In this document: one piece after another, positions 26,901-33,684 of the stretch
Numbering within the stretch: the stretch's first letter is position 1
Layout: every line of letters begins with the position of its first letter
Source of the DNA: Erythrobacter sp.
Lineage (GTDB): Bacteria; Pseudomonadota; Alphaproteobacteria; Sphingomonadales; Sphingomonadaceae
Direction of reading: 5' to 3'
NCBI GenBank assembly: GCA_030065195.1
Contig: JASJDE010000014.1
Span: 1 to 41,242, forward strand
DNA: 41,242 nt
Notes under the pieces: model-generated
Told to the model about the DNA's origin: nothing
The model's input: only the letters and a program-made list of their open reading frames with translations
The model's database searches: none
Made by a program: the position numbers and the translations under genes

Positions 26901-27533
26901 GAATGGGGCTGTGAGTTCTACCCTTCCGTCACCCCGAACTTGATCCAGGGCCTCGCTTCCTCCTGTCTCAGTCGAAGACAGCGGGGTCCCGGCTCGAGCG
27001 CCGGGACGATGGAAAGGAATGATATTGCTGAGTACACGGATCGAAAGTTCCGACTCCAGATCCTCCGGCGGAAGCAGGATCAGGTGCACATTTTCGGCAT
27101 GCTCGGCGAGCATGCCGAGGTCGATCTCGCACACCCCTTTTTCCTGCCATCCCCCGCTCAACGTCTGCATCCGCCCCGCGCTGATCAGGCGGCACAACCG
27201 CCCATAGGCGGCGCGATCCTTAGGGTAGGCGAGGAATGCGAGCCCTTCGACCGTCTCGATCCGCGTCCCGATCACCGGTCGCAGTTTGAGCGTCTTCGCT
27301 TCGCAGTGGATGCGCACCACCCCCGCCATCGAGTTCGCATCGGCAATCCCGATCGCATCATAGCCGAGCGCGCGCGCCGTCATAGCGAGATCGACCGCGT
27401 CGGAAGCTCCACGCAGGAAGCTGAAGCAGCTGACAAGCCCTAGTTCGACGAACGCCGCGCGCGATGGCGTTTCGATCAGCTTGGGATCGAGTTCGATCCT
27501 TCGCTTGGGTATCTGGAGGTCGTTTTCGGGCAT
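23958..27533 (-). CDS. dnaE2: Error-prone DNA polymerase DnaE2 (ImuC) with an in-frame palindromic insert
   Basis: A 1191-residue C-family DNA polymerase, the catalytic subunit of the alphaproteobacterial SOS mutasome. The PHP domain opens with A-A-F-V-E-L-G-L-V-S-C-F-S-F-L-R-G. The polymerase core shows C-Q-G-R-G-S-A-A-N-S, P-P-D-I-D-V-D-F-E-H-E-R-R and F-G-E-Y-G-F-P-E-S-H-A, and an OB domain lies near the C-terminus. ATG 27533 is preferred: GGAGGGG lies 6 bases upstream, and it starts one base after the UdgX-type gene's stop. Residues about 174-201 (from F-H-R-P-G-A-R-A-G-T to L-D-Q-V-R-G-D-G) are encoded by a palindromic element and have no counterpart in usual DnaE2. The frame stays open, so the protein is probably functional. 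Confidence 0.95.
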   Translation of the reverse strand: MPENDLQIPKRRIELDPKLIETPSRAAFVELGLVSCFSFLRGASDAVDLAMTARALGYDAIGIADANSMAGVVRIHCEAKTLKLRPVIGTRIETVEGLAFLAYPKDRAAYGRLCRLISAGRMQTLSGGWQEKGVCEIDLGMLAEHAENVHLILLPPEDLESELSIRVLSNIIPFHRPGARAGTPLSSTETGGSEALDQVRGDGRVELTAPFPDILPHLTRQLPTLNHLAASYLYRGDDIARIDRLDALARANELTLLATNDVHYHAPERRPLQDVMVAIANRTTVAEAGHLLHANAERHLKSAQEMQRLFARWPHAIAAGRAVADACDFSLDELRYEYPEEIYPDGMAPQEYLEVETWRGAERRYPGGVPDSVQQTLERELALIAKLELARYFLTIKDIVDFARGVDPPILCQGRGSAANSAVCYCLEITSVDPAKHQLLFDRFISEERREPPDIDVDFEHERREEVIQYIYSKYGRHRAGLTATVIHYRPRMAIREVGKAMGLSEDVTSALARTVWGGMGREIGEAHVEEIGMDLSDPHLRRVLKLTEQMIGMPRHLSQHVGGFILTEGALTETVPIGNGAMPDRSFVEWDKDDIEALGILKVDVLALGMLTCIKKCLDLLEAHHDRSLSLATVPREDPETYAMLRKGDSLGVFQVESRAQMNMLPRLRPREFYDLVIQVAIVRPGPIQGDMVHPYLKRRRGAEPVRIPAPSPQHGPPDELSSILERTLGVPIFQEQAMKIALDAAKFTSLEANRLRKAMATFRSRGMVHELEDLMVGKMVERGYDEDFAQRCFNQIKGFGEYGFPESHAASFAHLVYVSSWLKCHFPAAFAAALLNSQPMGFYAPAQIVRDAREHGVEVLPADVNCSQWDCTLEEIGAVEHAREGRLDRHIALRLGLRQVDGFPEHVAAQLIAEREENSPYRDVTELRQRAGLFPAHVERLASADCFTSMNLSRRQALWDARSLIGEPDLPLFRAAAERDEGAERVSTRLPKMPLSEEVVADYQTTRLSLKAHPMAFLRPELAERGFVRACDLRDRKFRSMVQVAGVVLIRQRPGSAKGVCFITLEDETGVINLVVWPDLKEKQRKVVMGARLMEVRGRVEYDDEVIHVIAQHMTDATGRLYALSDDMLNAPVARADHVSSPITSHKMPPAKDAVKPREIIDELPPDNRPNVTGHPRNHRIIPKSRDFH
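26922..27017. repeat. Palindromic (RPE/REP-like) element inserted in dnaE2
   Basis: The element has imperfect terminal inverted repeats (CCTTCCGTCACCCC at 26922-26935 against GGGACGATGGAAAGG at 27003-27017) and two internal hairpins. CTGTCT/AGACAG (26963-26968 with 26976-26981) is the first; GTCCCGG/CCGGGAC (26986-26992 with 27001-27007) is the second. The core CGTCACCCCGAACTTGATCC is the style of palindromic repeats scattered in alphaproteobacterial genomes. It sits wholly inside the dnaE2 reading frame without breaking it. No second copy was found in this window. Confidence 0.75.
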
Positions 27534-27534
27534 C

Positions 27535-28983
27535 TCACCCCTCCAGTTCCGCAACCCGCGCCTTCACCGCTGCGAGGTCCGCTGCAAACCGTGCGCCCTG
27601 CTCTTCGTGTGCGGTTCCCTCCAGACGCAGCAAGTAAGATGGGTGCACCGTCACCCACAGCTCAGCCCCATCCTCCAGCGCGATCGGCTTCCCGCGCGCT
27701 TGTGAAATGCTCACCGTCTTGCCCAGCAGCCCCCGCGCCGCACTCGCGCCCAGAGCCAGCACGAGGCGCGGTTTCACCAGCGTGCGTTCGGATTCGAGCC
27801 ACCAACGGCAGGTGTCGATCTCCTTGGCGGAGGGCGATTGGTGCAGCCGCCGTTTGCCGCGCTGGGCAAACTTGAAATGCTTGACCGCATTGGTGACGTA
27901 CGCTGCGCTGCGATCGATTCCGGCCTGCGCAAGGCATTCATCCAGCAACTGCCCCGACGGCCCCACGAATGGGCGGCCCTCCCGGTCTTCCCGATCGCCC
28001 GGTTGCTCACCGACGATCATCAACGTCGCATCGGCAGGCCCCTCCCCCATCACCGCACGGGTATCGCATTCCGCAATCGGGCAATCACGACAACCGATGA
28101 TCGCCTCAGCGATAGCCGCCAGCGACGCGGGCCGCTCGCGTTCCTCGCGCGCACCCGCCGCGACCATACCCACCTCGCGCGCCTGCGCCCCGGCGATCAG
28201 GTCGGGAATCAGCTCCGCCTCGGGCATGTTCTTCCAGTATTTCTTCGGCATCTCCGCCAGCATCGCGCCAACTTTCAGCCGCGCCGGGTTGAAGATCGAA
28301 GCGTAGTACGACTTCCACAGTTCCTCGATCGGGTCGCCCTGAGGCGCATCCTCACGCCGAGCGGGACCGCTCTCGCGCATCGTAACGCCATCCCAATGCA
28401 GGCAGCCGCGCGGGGTCAGGATAGACCAGTTCATATTGGCAAAGCGGCGTATGAAGAACCCGGCATTGGCACGCACGATGTGGTGATCGGGCTCGAACCA
28501 CGCGACATAGTGCCTACTCCCGTCCTCAACGCGAACTTCGCGGAATCGCACGAAGGCATGCATCTTGTGGCTGTCACGACGGACGGCCTTGTCGAGTTCC
28601 TCGATCCGGCGGACGTCCGGATCGGCCTTGTCCTCCATCGCGCGCGGGTTCGATTGAAGCCGCCACAGCATCCGGTAGAGCAAGCCGAAACGCTGTGGAT
28701 CGGAGTGGAGCGCGGCGTTGCGCGCGAGCTTCATGAAGCGTTTGGAGGCGCGCACGGGCCGCGCGTCGTCATCTGGAACCGGAAGGCGCCTTTCGCCTCG
28801 AAATGGCCCCTCAGTCGCGAACAGGTCTCCCATCCCGCCCGGCTCGACCCAGCTCAACCGGTCGGGCGGTACGTCGCACTGGATCAGACCCCGCGCCCGC
28901 TCACGCCAAAAGGCGAAGTCGTCGGGAGCTTGCAGGTGAACGACGTAATGCGCACCGAGCGAGACCTTCTGCATCGCCGTCAT
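27535..28983 (-). CDS. DUF4130-UdgX fusion: uracil-DNA glycosylase-like protein
   Basis: A 482-residue two-domain protein. Residues about 8-265 match DUF4130, found next to the radical SAM repair-type protein family. Residues about 285-482 are a UdgX-type uracil-DNA glycosylase. Fe-S cluster Cys occur at C-R-D-C-P (298 and 301), the uracil-pocket motif is G-E-Q-P-G-D-R-E-D (325-333), and G-R-P-F-V-G-P-S-G-Q follows. The K-R-R-L-H loop (377-381) supplies the His 381 that in UdgX links covalently to the abasic DNA. H-P-S-Y-L-L-R (447-453) ends the site. ATG 28983 overlaps the upstream stop by one base. It sits in an SOS-controlled operon with the radical SAM gene and dnaE2, pointing to lesion processing. 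Confidence 0.92.
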   Translation of the reverse strand: MTAMQKVSLGAHYVVHLQAPDDFAFWRERARGLIQCDVPPDRLSWVEPGGMGDLFATEGPFRGERRLPVPDDDARPVRASKRFMKLARNAALHSDPQRFGLLYRMLWRLQSNPRAMEDKADPDVRRIEELDKAVRRDSHKMHAFVRFREVRVEDGSRHYVAWFEPDHHIVRANAGFFIRRFANMNWSILTPRGCLHWDGVTMRESGPARREDAPQGDPIEELWKSYYASIFNPARLKVGAMLAEMPKKYWKNMPEAELIPDLIAGAQAREVGMVAAGAREERERPASLAAIAEAIIGCRDCPIAECDTRAVMGEGPADATLMIVGEQPGDREDREGRPFVGPSGQLLDECLAQAGIDRSAAYVTNAVKHFKFAQRGKRRLHQSPSAKEIDTCRWWLESERTLVKPRLVLALGASAARGLLGKTVSISQARGKPIALEDGAELWVTVHPSYLLRLEGTAHEEQGARFAADLAAVKARVAELEG

Positions 28984-30233
28984 CAGAACAGCTCCAGCTG
29001 TTCCTGCTTCGGCGCGAGCAGCGCGCGCAGATCGGCACGGTCGGTGAGCATGGTCGGTCGCCAGTCGAGCGCGACCATGAACGGACGCACCTTGGCAATC
29101 GACTGCGTCAGCTTCGCCACATCGTCCAACCGCAAGGTCCGATGCCGGCGCGCTTTCACAATCCGCGCAACCGCTGTCGTCCCCAGCCCCGGCACGCGCA
29201 GCAATTGTTCCTTGGAGGCGCGGTTCACATCGACCGGGAATTGCTCACGAAACTTGAGCGCCCAGGCGAGCTTCGGGTCGATATCTAGCGGAAGGTTGCC
29301 GTCCTTCTCGGTCGCTTGCTGTACTTCCCTCGGAGCATAGCCATAAAACCGCATCAGCCAGTCCGATTGGTACAGTCGGTGCTCGCGCATCAGCGGCGGG
29401 CGCTTGAGCGGCAGCACGGCGCTCGCATCGGGGATTGGCGAAAAGGCGCTGTAATAGACCCGGCGTAGGCCAAAGGCATTGTAGAGCGAACTCGCCTTGC
29501 CCACGATATCGGCATCCGAAGCATTATCCGCACCCACGATCATCTGCGTCGACTGACCCGCAGGCGCAAAACGCGGTGCGTGGCGGAAACGCTTCCTCTC
29601 ATCCTGCGCCTGAATGATCCGCGCCTTGGTCTTGCCCATCGCGCCTTCGATCTGGCGCTCGTCCTTGTCAGGCGCGAGTCGGATCAGCCCGCTCGTGGTC
29701 GGCAATTCGACATTGATCGAGACCCGGTCGGCATGGAATCCCGCCTGATGGATCAGCTCGGGATCGGCCTCGGGGATGGTCTTGAGGTGGATGTAGCCGC
29801 GAAAGTCATGCTCCTCGCGCAGGATACGCGCGCATTCGACCAACTGCTCCATTGTGTGGTTCGAACTCTTGATGATGCCCGATGAGAGGAACAGCCCCTC
29901 GATATAGTTCCGTCGATAGAAATTGAGCGTCAGTTCGGCGACTTCCTGAGGGGAGAAGCGCGCACGGCGGACATTCGAGCTCTTGCGGTTGATGCAGTAG
30001 TGACAGTCGAAAATGCAGTGATTGGTCAGCAGTATCTTAAGCAGCGAGATGCACCTGCCATCGGGCGCATAGGCGTGGCAGATTCCCATCCCCTCGGTCG
30101 AGCCGATGCCTTTACCCCCCAGAGAGTTCTTCTTCACCGTCCCCGAAGACGCGCAGGAGGCATCATACTTCGCCGCATCGGCGAGGATTTCCAGTTTCTG
30201 TCGGAGCGTCTGCGTGGTGATTTTCTGGACCAT
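28983..30233 (-). CDS. Putative DNA modification/repair radical SAM protein (TIGR03916-type)
   Basis: A 416-residue radical SAM enzyme. The cluster motif C-I-F-D-C-H-Y-C gives Cys 73, 77 and 80; more Cys occur before it (C-H-A-Y-A-P-D-G-R-C). The C-terminal part carries a helix-hairpin-helix (V-N-R-A-S-K-E-Q-L-L-R-V-P-G-L-G-T, about residues 325-345), a DNA-binding module. This family travels with DUF4130/UdgX proteins and is presumed to act on DNA; its reaction is unknown. ATG 30233 is chosen over 30245 because the LexA box begins at 30246, leaving no room for a leader before 30245, and AGG precedes 30233. First gene of the operon that ends with dnaE2. Confidence 0.9.
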   Translation of the reverse strand: MVQKITTQTLRQKLEILADAAKYDASCASSGTVKKNSLGGKGIGSTEGMGICHAYAPDGRCISLLKILLTNHCIFDCHYCINRKSSNVRRARFSPQEVAELTLNFYRRNYIEGLFLSSGIIKSSNHTMEQLVECARILREEHDFRGYIHLKTIPEADPELIHQAGFHADRVSINVELPTTSGLIRLAPDKDERQIEGAMGKTKARIIQAQDERKRFRHAPRFAPAGQSTQMIVGADNASDADIVGKASSLYNAFGLRRVYYSAFSPIPDASAVLPLKRPPLMREHRLYQSDWLMRFYGYAPREVQQATEKDGNLPLDIDPKLAWALKFREQFPVDVNRASKEQLLRVPGLGTTAVARIVKARRHRTLRLDDVAKLTQSIAKVRPFMVALDWRPTMLTDRADLRALLAPKQEQLELF

Positions 30234-30245
30234 GGCAACCTGCAT

Positions 30246-30260
30246 GTTCCTTATATGTTC
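30246..30260. promoter_or_regulatory. LexA (SOS) box upstream of the radical SAM - UdgX - dnaE2 operon
   Basis: GTTC-CTTATAT-GTTC is an exact match to the alphaproteobacterial LexA consensus GTTC-N7-GTTC. It lies 13 bases before the preferred ATG 30233 and in the divergent gap with the CPBP gene, so it could affect both directions. It differs by one base from the box at 34450-34464. Confidence 0.85.
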
Positions 30261-30335
30261 TCAATGACGCCTGCTCCAGTGCTTTCTTTGCAAGTGAAGA
30301 TTTCATCGGACCGCCAACAGCGCTAATCGAAAGTC

Positions 30336-30845
30336 ATGCGCGCATTCGCGAACAAACTTCGGGACTCGATCGTCAAGCGGCCAACGCGGTATGACGCGTT
30401 GATCCTCTTGCGCGAACTTGCATGGCTCACCCCCGCGCTGGCTCTCTGCGTGGCGATGAGCGACACGATGCGGTGGAACCCGGAATTCGACTCTGCGACC
30501 CTGCGTCTTGCCCTGATCGCTCTCGTCATTCCGTCGCTTGGAGAGGAATTGCTATTTCGCGCTGCACTATTGCCGACGCCTCAGGCAGGCCAACAGATGC
30601 CGCTACCGCGGGCCGCGACGGCGATCGCGCTATTCGTACTCTGGCATCCCTTGCAAGCTCTCGTCACAACCGATGAACGCGCGACAATCTTTCTGGACCC
30701 GTGGTTCCTGCTGGCCGTAGGTGCCTTGGGCCTGGCCTGCACGCGGGCCTATTGGCGGAATGGTTCACTTTGGCCGGCAGTCATACTGCATTGGTTGTCG
30801 GTGATCGGTTGGAAAGCGCTGGCCGGCGGACCGGCGTTCATTTGA
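30336..30845 (+). CDS. CPBP family intramembrane glutamic protease
   Basis: A 169-residue integral membrane protein with about four hydrophobic segments. G-E-E-L-L-F-R (Glu 70, Glu 71, Arg 75) is the E-E-x-x-x-R active-site motif of CPBP/Rce1-type proteases. W-H-P-L-Q gives His 104 and I-L-H-W-L gives His 152, completing the expected site. It is smaller than the average CPBP protein (about 200-300 residues) yet keeps all key residues. It is divergent from the SOS-controlled radical SAM gene across a 102-base gap. The substrate is unknown; many relatives process or protect against small peptides. Confidence 0.8.
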   Translation: MRAFANKLRDSIVKRPTRYDALILLRELAWLTPALALCVAMSDTMRWNPEFDSATLRLALIALVIPSLGEELLFRAALLPTPQAGQQMPLPRAATAIALFVLWHPLQALVTTDERATIFLDPWFLLAVGALGLACTRAYWRNGSLWPAVILHWLSVIGWKALAGGPAFI

Positions 30846-31004
30846 TCAAGCAAGCGGCCACGCTCTGCCAGGAGGTCCAAGCGAACGAGGCATAGGCCGT
30901 TTGGCCTACGCTTATCGGGGAATATCCCCTGCCGTATGGTCAACGTATCCCGCACGCGTCGCGCAATCAAACGGGGCGAAGTCACGCCACCGAAGGAGAA
31001 TGCA

Positions 31005-31571
31005 ATGAATAAGTACGCAACTGTTTCGATTCTTGGTGTGAGCGCTTTGGCGCTGGCTGCTTGCGGCAGCGATGAAGCCGCATCAACGGAGAGCGCTGCC
31101 AACCCGATTACCGCAGAGGAAGTCACCGCCGCCCAGCAGGCCTGGGGAGAAGGCATCGTCGCTATCGGACAGGTCTTCACCGAAGAGGGCGATTTCAGCG
31201 CACGCGCTTCCGAGCATATCACAACGCACTATGCCTATGGTGAAGACGCAACGATCCTGTTCAAGCCGACGCTCGCAGCCGAAGATCAGTTCCGTGAGAC
31301 CACGGAAGAGGCTCTGAGCTACTTCGTCGGCACCGAAGGCACCGAAGATGGCGGTTTCGCGATCGCTCCTTACACTGCGGTTCGCTGGGAAAACAACGGT
31401 ACGGTTATCTCGGACAGCGGTGACATGGCGGTTGCCATGGGCAACTATTTCTTCACCGGGACCGACGGCAACGAGACCAAGGTCGAGTATTCGTTCGCTT
31501 ACGAGAAGGATGAGAATGGCGATCTCAAGATCGTCCTACATCACAGCTCGCTGCCTTTTAGCGCGAGCTGA
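31005..31571 (+). CDS. Lipoprotein with NTF2/SnoaL-like domain
   Basis: A 188-residue protein. The first 22 residues are a lipoprotein signal with lipobox L-A-A-C. The rest looks like a single NTF2-like (SnoaL/DUF4440-type) cone fold: A-W-G-E-G-I-V-A-I-G-Q-V, T-H-Y-A-Y-G-E-D-A-T-I-L-F-K-P, then N-Y-F-F-T-G-T-D-G and a final D-L-K-I-V-L-H-H-S-S-L-P-F. Such folds bind small ligands or serve as structural domains, and this resemblance is moderate. ATG 31005 is set by AAGGAGA about 7 bases upstream; an open frame from 30936 lacks such a site. A strong terminator follows the gene. Confidence 0.75.
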   Translation: MNKYATVSILGVSALALAACGSDEAASTESAANPITAEEVTAAQQAWGEGIVAIGQVFTEEGDFSARASEHITTHYAYGEDATILFKPTLAAEDQFRETTEEALSYFVGTEGTEDGGFAIAPYTAVRWENNGTVISDSGDMAVAMGNYFFTGTDGNETKVEYSFAYEKDENGDLKIVLHHSSLPFSAS

Positions 31572-31593
31572 TACGCGATATTTGACTGAAATC

Positions 31594-31627
31594 GGGGTCG
31601 GTGCCGCGGGGCATCGCCCCCTTTTTT
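31594..31627 (+). terminator. Rho-independent terminator after the NTF2-like lipoprotein gene
   Basis: GGGG-T-CGGTGCC (31594-31605) pairs with GGCATCG-C-CCCC (31610-31621) around a GCGG loop with one mismatch and one wobble, then six T (31622-31627). It lies 22 bases after the stop and touches the convergent PilZ gene's stop codon. Confidence 0.85.
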
Positions 31628-31976
31628 ACGACACGCTGCGGTGGGCCTCGTAGGCTCGACGACGAGCTGCAGTAAGCTTGCTGCCGTTCTGCTCACACAG
31701 GTGATCGATCACTGCCGGGTGCATTTCGCCTTCAAAGGCGACTCCGGCGAATTCTCCGTTGACCCAGGCAATGATTCCCAGCGGCGCGTTGATCCCGCCG
31801 ACTTTCATCACAACCCGGTCGCCAACGCTCGCGAAACCCGGTCGCGCCTTAATTTTGCAGCCACCTTCGGAAATGTCGATCAGGTCGACAAAGACGACGC
31901 GCGACTGGACCCGGCTCTTGACCATCAGGCCAAGCGGGCGGCGGTTATCCGAGCGAGGGATCGATTGCATAGTCAT
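31626..31976 (-). CDS. PilZ domain protein
   Basis: A 116-residue single-domain protein. R-S-D-N-R near residues 7-11 is the R-x-x-x-R half and D-I-S-E-G-G the D/N-x-S-x-x-G half of the cyclic-di-GMP binding site, spaced as in PilZ domains; V-G-G-I-N and I-A-W-V-N-G-E-F-A-G-V-A-F complete the barrel. It probably binds cyclic-di-GMP and regulates motility, exopolysaccharide or adhesion, but the target is unknown. Start is ATG 31976 or 31970; the frame is open far upstream but that portion overlaps imuB. It follows imuB by 70 bases on the same strand, so SOS read-through is possible. Confidence 0.85.
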   Translation of the reverse strand: MTMQSIPRSDNRRPLGLMVKSRVQSRVVFVDLIDISEGGCKIKARPGFASVGDRVVMKVGGINAPLGIIAWVNGEFAGVAFEGEMHPAVIDHLCEQNGSKLTAARRRAYEAHRSVS

Positions 31977-32046
31977 CGTAGAACGAGGGCTTAGCGAAAA
32001 GTCGTAAACGAAAGCTGACTTTTGCCTAAGGGTTTGGTTAAAGCGT

Positions 32047-33684
32047 TCAGGCACCCAATCCTTGCAAATACCAATCCGGCGCACCGCCCCTTCCATCGCC
32101 AGCAATCCCATGGCGATAAATCCAGTAGCGCCGACCAAGCGCATCCTCGATGCGAAAGTAGTCGCGTAGCCGCACGGTCGATTTCGAACGCCACCATTCG
32201 GGCGCGATCCGCTCGGGTCCCTCGACGCGGACCACTTCACGCACATCGCCGCGCCAGCGAAAACGCTGCGGGAATCCATCGGGTGAAGCATAGAGAACCG
32301 CGATTTTCTCCGCTTTATCGAACAGTTTTAGCGGTCTTTTTGAAAACTCCAGATTGCCTTGGGAGACTGGTTCGGGATCGAGTGCGGCCTGCCAACGTTG
32401 CGCGCGTTCGGGCAAATGGCTGGCGAACGGTACAGGGCGGCGCACGGCTTTAGCTCCAAGCCTGACGGTCAAGCGGTCGATGCATGCCGCGAGCGAAGTG
32501 CCGTGTCGCTCGGCCGCTGCATCGATATCGTCCTGCTTCAACGCCAATGGTTCGGCCCAGCTGGCGCGCAGGCGCACGGTTTCGATACCAAATCCTGCAT
32601 CGATATCGTCAAACTTGGTGGTGAACAGCCGGGTAATATGTTGCGATTCACGGGTCGCAGCGGCGAGTTCGAGCTTTCGCACCAGAACTTCGCCATCGAC
32701 GCGCCACAGGCCCAGTTCGAGCCTTCTGGCACCCTGCGCGCGCGCCTCGAGCTCGCGCGCCATATCCGCAGCAAGATCGGCAAGCACCCGATCGAGCAGG
32801 TCGCGATGGCGGATCGGTTCCAGTAAACGGCGCTGGACCAACGGTGCTTGCTGTGGGACGACAGGGAGCAGTGGCTCGGGCACCTTGCCCAGCAGTTGGT
32901 CGAGCCGGACAAGCGGATTGGCAGAAGGCGATTTGCGGTTGCGGAACCGGCGGTGGAGCGCGTCGCGCGCAGCCGCTTCGGTGCGATCCATCGGCCCGGT
33001 GGCGATACCCGCAAGGTCGCCAAGGCGCTTGAGGCCAAGGCGGCGCAGGACGGTTAGCACATCCTGATCGAGCCGGAATGCTGCAATCGGGAGATCGGCG
33101 AGCTTTTGCAAGGCGCTGTCCCGCGAACCAAGAATACTCCGCATCGGCCCATAATGCGCCAGCGCCCAGGCTGCTCCGGCAGTCGGCGCAATAGCAGTCC
33201 TCACCGCCAGCTTGCGTCGGGCAAACGCGGCCTCGACATCCTCCAGCAAGCGAACTTCGCCGCCGAACAGATGCGCCACCGCTGTTACATCGACGAGCAC
33301 GCCATCGGGCGGGTCGAGCGCGCTCCATGGTCCCCAGCGCTGCGCCCAGATGCTGAGCTTTTCAAGGAAATCGAGATCGCCCGCCGGATCGGACGGTGCG
33401 ACTTTGATTGTAGGGCACACAGTCCGCGCATCGGCCAGCATCGTGCCCGGCTGCGCGCCCACAGTGCGACCGGCGTCATTGACCGCATCGATCCGCGACC
33501 CATGCGCGGTCTCGGTGATCAGCGCGGTCGGTTCTCCGTCCGCGCCTTCGCCGGGCTCAAGCCCGTGCGCAAGCCGCCAGCGATCGACCGACAGTCGCGC
33601 GCACCAGATCGCGAGGATACGGCGCGGCGGCATTGGCGGCAGATCGTGTTGGCGGCTTTCGGGTACGGAGGCGTCCATCGTCAT
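32047..33684 (-). CDS. imuB: Y-family polymerase-like mutasome protein ImuB
   Basis: A 545-residue protein resembling Y-family DNA polymerases. ImuB acts as the adaptor of the mutasome, bridging the beta clamp, ImuA and DnaE2, and is thought to be catalytically inactive. The N-terminal core begins R-R-I-L-A-I-W-C-A-R-L-S-V-D-R-W, with A-R-T-V-C-P and V-L-V-D-V-T-A-V-A-H-L-F-G-G-E mid-core. The little-finger region follows and the end (W-I-Y-R-H-G-I near the C-terminus) is typical. Several starts are possible: ATG 33684, ATG 33678 (best placed after GGTGAG) or ATG 33633 (just before P-P-R-R-I-L). In each case it overlaps the end of imuA in another frame, by 77 to 128 bases. Confidence 0.92.
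   Translation of the reverse strand: MTMDASVPESRQHDLPPMPPRRILAIWCARLSVDRWRLAHGLEPGEGADGEPTALITETAHGSRIDAVNDAGRTVGAQPGTMLADARTVCPTIKVAPSDPAGDLDFLEKLSIWAQRWGPWSALDPPDGVLVDVTAVAHLFGGEVRLLEDVEAAFARRKLAVRTAIAPTAGAAWALAHYGPMRSILGSRDSALQKLADLPIAAFRLDQDVLTVLRRLGLKRLGDLAGIATGPMDRTEAAARDALHRRFRNRKSPSANPLVRLDQLLGKVPEPLLPVVPQQAPLVQRRLLEPIRHRDLLDRVLADLAADMARELEARAQGARRLELGLWRVDGEVLVRKLELAAATRESQHITRLFTTKFDDIDAGFGIETVRLRASWAEPLALKQDDIDAAAERHGTSLAACIDRLTVRLGAKAVRRPVPFASHLPERAQRWQAALDPEPVSQGNLEFSKRPLKLFDKAEKIAVLYASPDGFPQRFRWRGDVREVVRVEGPERIAPEWWRSKSTVRLRDYFRIEDALGRRYWIYRHGIAGDGRGGAPDWYLQGLGA

Noticed and set aside
25656..27443. 595-codon plus-strand frame opposite dnaE2
   Set aside because: Antisense shadow of a GC-rich gene; the minus strand encodes an unmistakable DnaE2 with conserved motifs throughout.
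27838..29340. 500-codon plus-strand frame opposite the UdgX and radical SAM genes
   Set aside because: Shadow; both minus-strand products have complete catalytic motifs.
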